Source: Gemmatimonadota bacterium | Lineage (GTDB): Bacteria; Gemmatimonadota; Gemmatimonadetes; Gemmatimonadales; Gemmatimonadaceae | DNA length: 7,211 bases | Assembly: GCA_003142495.1 (NCBI GenBank) | Contig: PLMM01000150.1 | Coordinates: 1-7,211 of the forward strand | Direction: 5' to 3' | Shown: positions 6,769 to 7,211 of the stretch, in pieces | Position numbering within the stretch: position 1 is the first letter of the stretch | How the letters are laid out: every line of letters begins with the position of its first letter | Notes under the pieces: model-generated | Database searches by the model: none | Told to the model about the DNA's origin: nothing | Seen by the model: only the letters and a program-made list of their open reading frames with translations | Program-made: the position numbers and the translations under genes

Positions 6769-7211
6769 GAGCGAATGACTTCGGCGTAGAAGAGCGCGCT
6801 GTCTTTCGGCGTGCGCTCGAGCGTATCGAAGTCGACGTGCACGATGCCGAAGCGTTTGCCGTAGCCGTGACTCCACTCGAAGTTGTCGAGCAGCGACCAG
6901 GCGAAGTAGCCGCGAACATCGACGCCCTGCTCGATGGCGATGTGCACCGCGCGGAGATGCTCGCGGAAGTAGGAGACGCGGAGCTGATCGTCGACGTGGC
7001 CGTCGGTGACGTGAGCGGGATCCCGAAAGGCGGCGCCGTTCTCGGTGATGTAGAGCGGGATGCTTCCGTAGCGATCCTTGATCCAGACGAGCACGCGCGT
7101 GAGCGCCGCGGGAAAGACCTCCCAGTCCATCTCGGTGTGCACGTGCAGCGACTGCCGCTCGCGCGCGACGTTGAGCGGCGGCGTGTTCGGCGCATCGCGG
7201 ACGACACTGCG
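6741..7211 (-). CDS. GH1 family beta-glucosidase (C-terminal third, truncated by the window edge)
   Basis: This is the last 156 residues of a retaining GH1 beta-glucosidase; the gene continues beyond 7211. The frame is open from the edge (RSVVRDAPNTPPLNV) through HTEMDWEVFP to a TAG at 6743-6741. The catalytic nucleophile is the Glu of LYITENGAAF (codon at 7043-7041). The conserved substrate-binding block RGYFAWSLLDNFEW follows, then YGKRFGIVHVDFDT and the usual ending RTPKDSALFYAEVI. The acid/base NEP motif lies outside the window. GH1 enzymes are usually about 440-480 residues and cytoplasmic in this setting, hydrolysing short beta-glucosides to glucose. A GTG at 7142-7140 is an internal Val, not the start. 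The gene is convergent with the three-gene chain, so it has its own promoter outside the window. The family is certain. The substrate is inferred from context, probably beta-linked gluco-oligosaccharides. Confidence 0.94.
   Translation of the reverse strand, partial: RSVVRDAPNTPPLNVARERQSLHVHTEMDWEVFPAALTRVLVWIKDRYGSIPLYITENGAAFRDPAHVTDGHVDDQLRVSYFREHLRAVHIAIEQGVDVRGYFAWSLLDNFEWSHGYGKRFGIVHVDFDTLERTPKDSALFYAEVIRSHGAVLAGA

Noticed and set aside
6745..6800. Intrinsic terminator between the convergent genes
   Set aside because: I found no stable hairpin followed by a T-run on either strand around the stops.

Overview
The window is a strongly G+C-rich stretch of bacterial DNA that is almost entirely coding. 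It holds part of a carbohydrate-utilisation locus. The secreted enzyme has a normal Sec-type signal peptide, and import is by an ABC transporter of the MalFG type. Base composition and gene style fit a high-GC bacterium; Gemmatimonadota or a similar soil phylum is a guess only, because no taxonomic marker is present.

Layout. Positions 1-206 (+) carry the last 67 residues of an ABC sugar-transporter inner-membrane permease (MalG type). Positions 203-3340 (+) encode a 1045-residue secreted multidomain protein: signal peptide, a CBM11/CIA30-like beta-sandwich, an F5/8 type C (discoidin)-like domain, a further beta-rich domain, a probable (alpha/alpha)6-barrel glycosidase domain and a small C-terminal beta domain. 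Positions 3337-6768 (+) encode a 1143-residue cytoplasmic GH94 protein that resembles the C-terminal part of cyclic beta-1,2-glucan synthase (NdvB type) without its glycosyltransferase part. This is the architecture of 1,2-beta-oligoglucan phosphorylases. Positions 6741-7211 (-) carry the C-terminal third of a GH1 beta-glucosidase that runs off the right edge. The three plus-strand genes are chained by 4-base stop/start overlaps (GTGA at 203-206, ATGA at 3337-3340). The GH1 gene converges on them and overlaps the GH94 gene tail by 28 bases. No stretch longer than 300 bases lacks a gene, and I see no RNA gene, mobile element or CRISPR array.

How the parts may work together (inference). The secreted enzyme would bind and cut an extracellular beta-glucan, most plausibly a beta-1,2-glucan given the GH94 type. 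The ABC transporter would import the oligosaccharides, the GH94 enzyme would phosphorolyse them to glucose 1-phosphate, and the GH1 enzyme would hydrolyse the remaining disaccharide or oligosaccharides. The secreted enzyme is the part least explained by families I recognise, and it is the best candidate for something new here.
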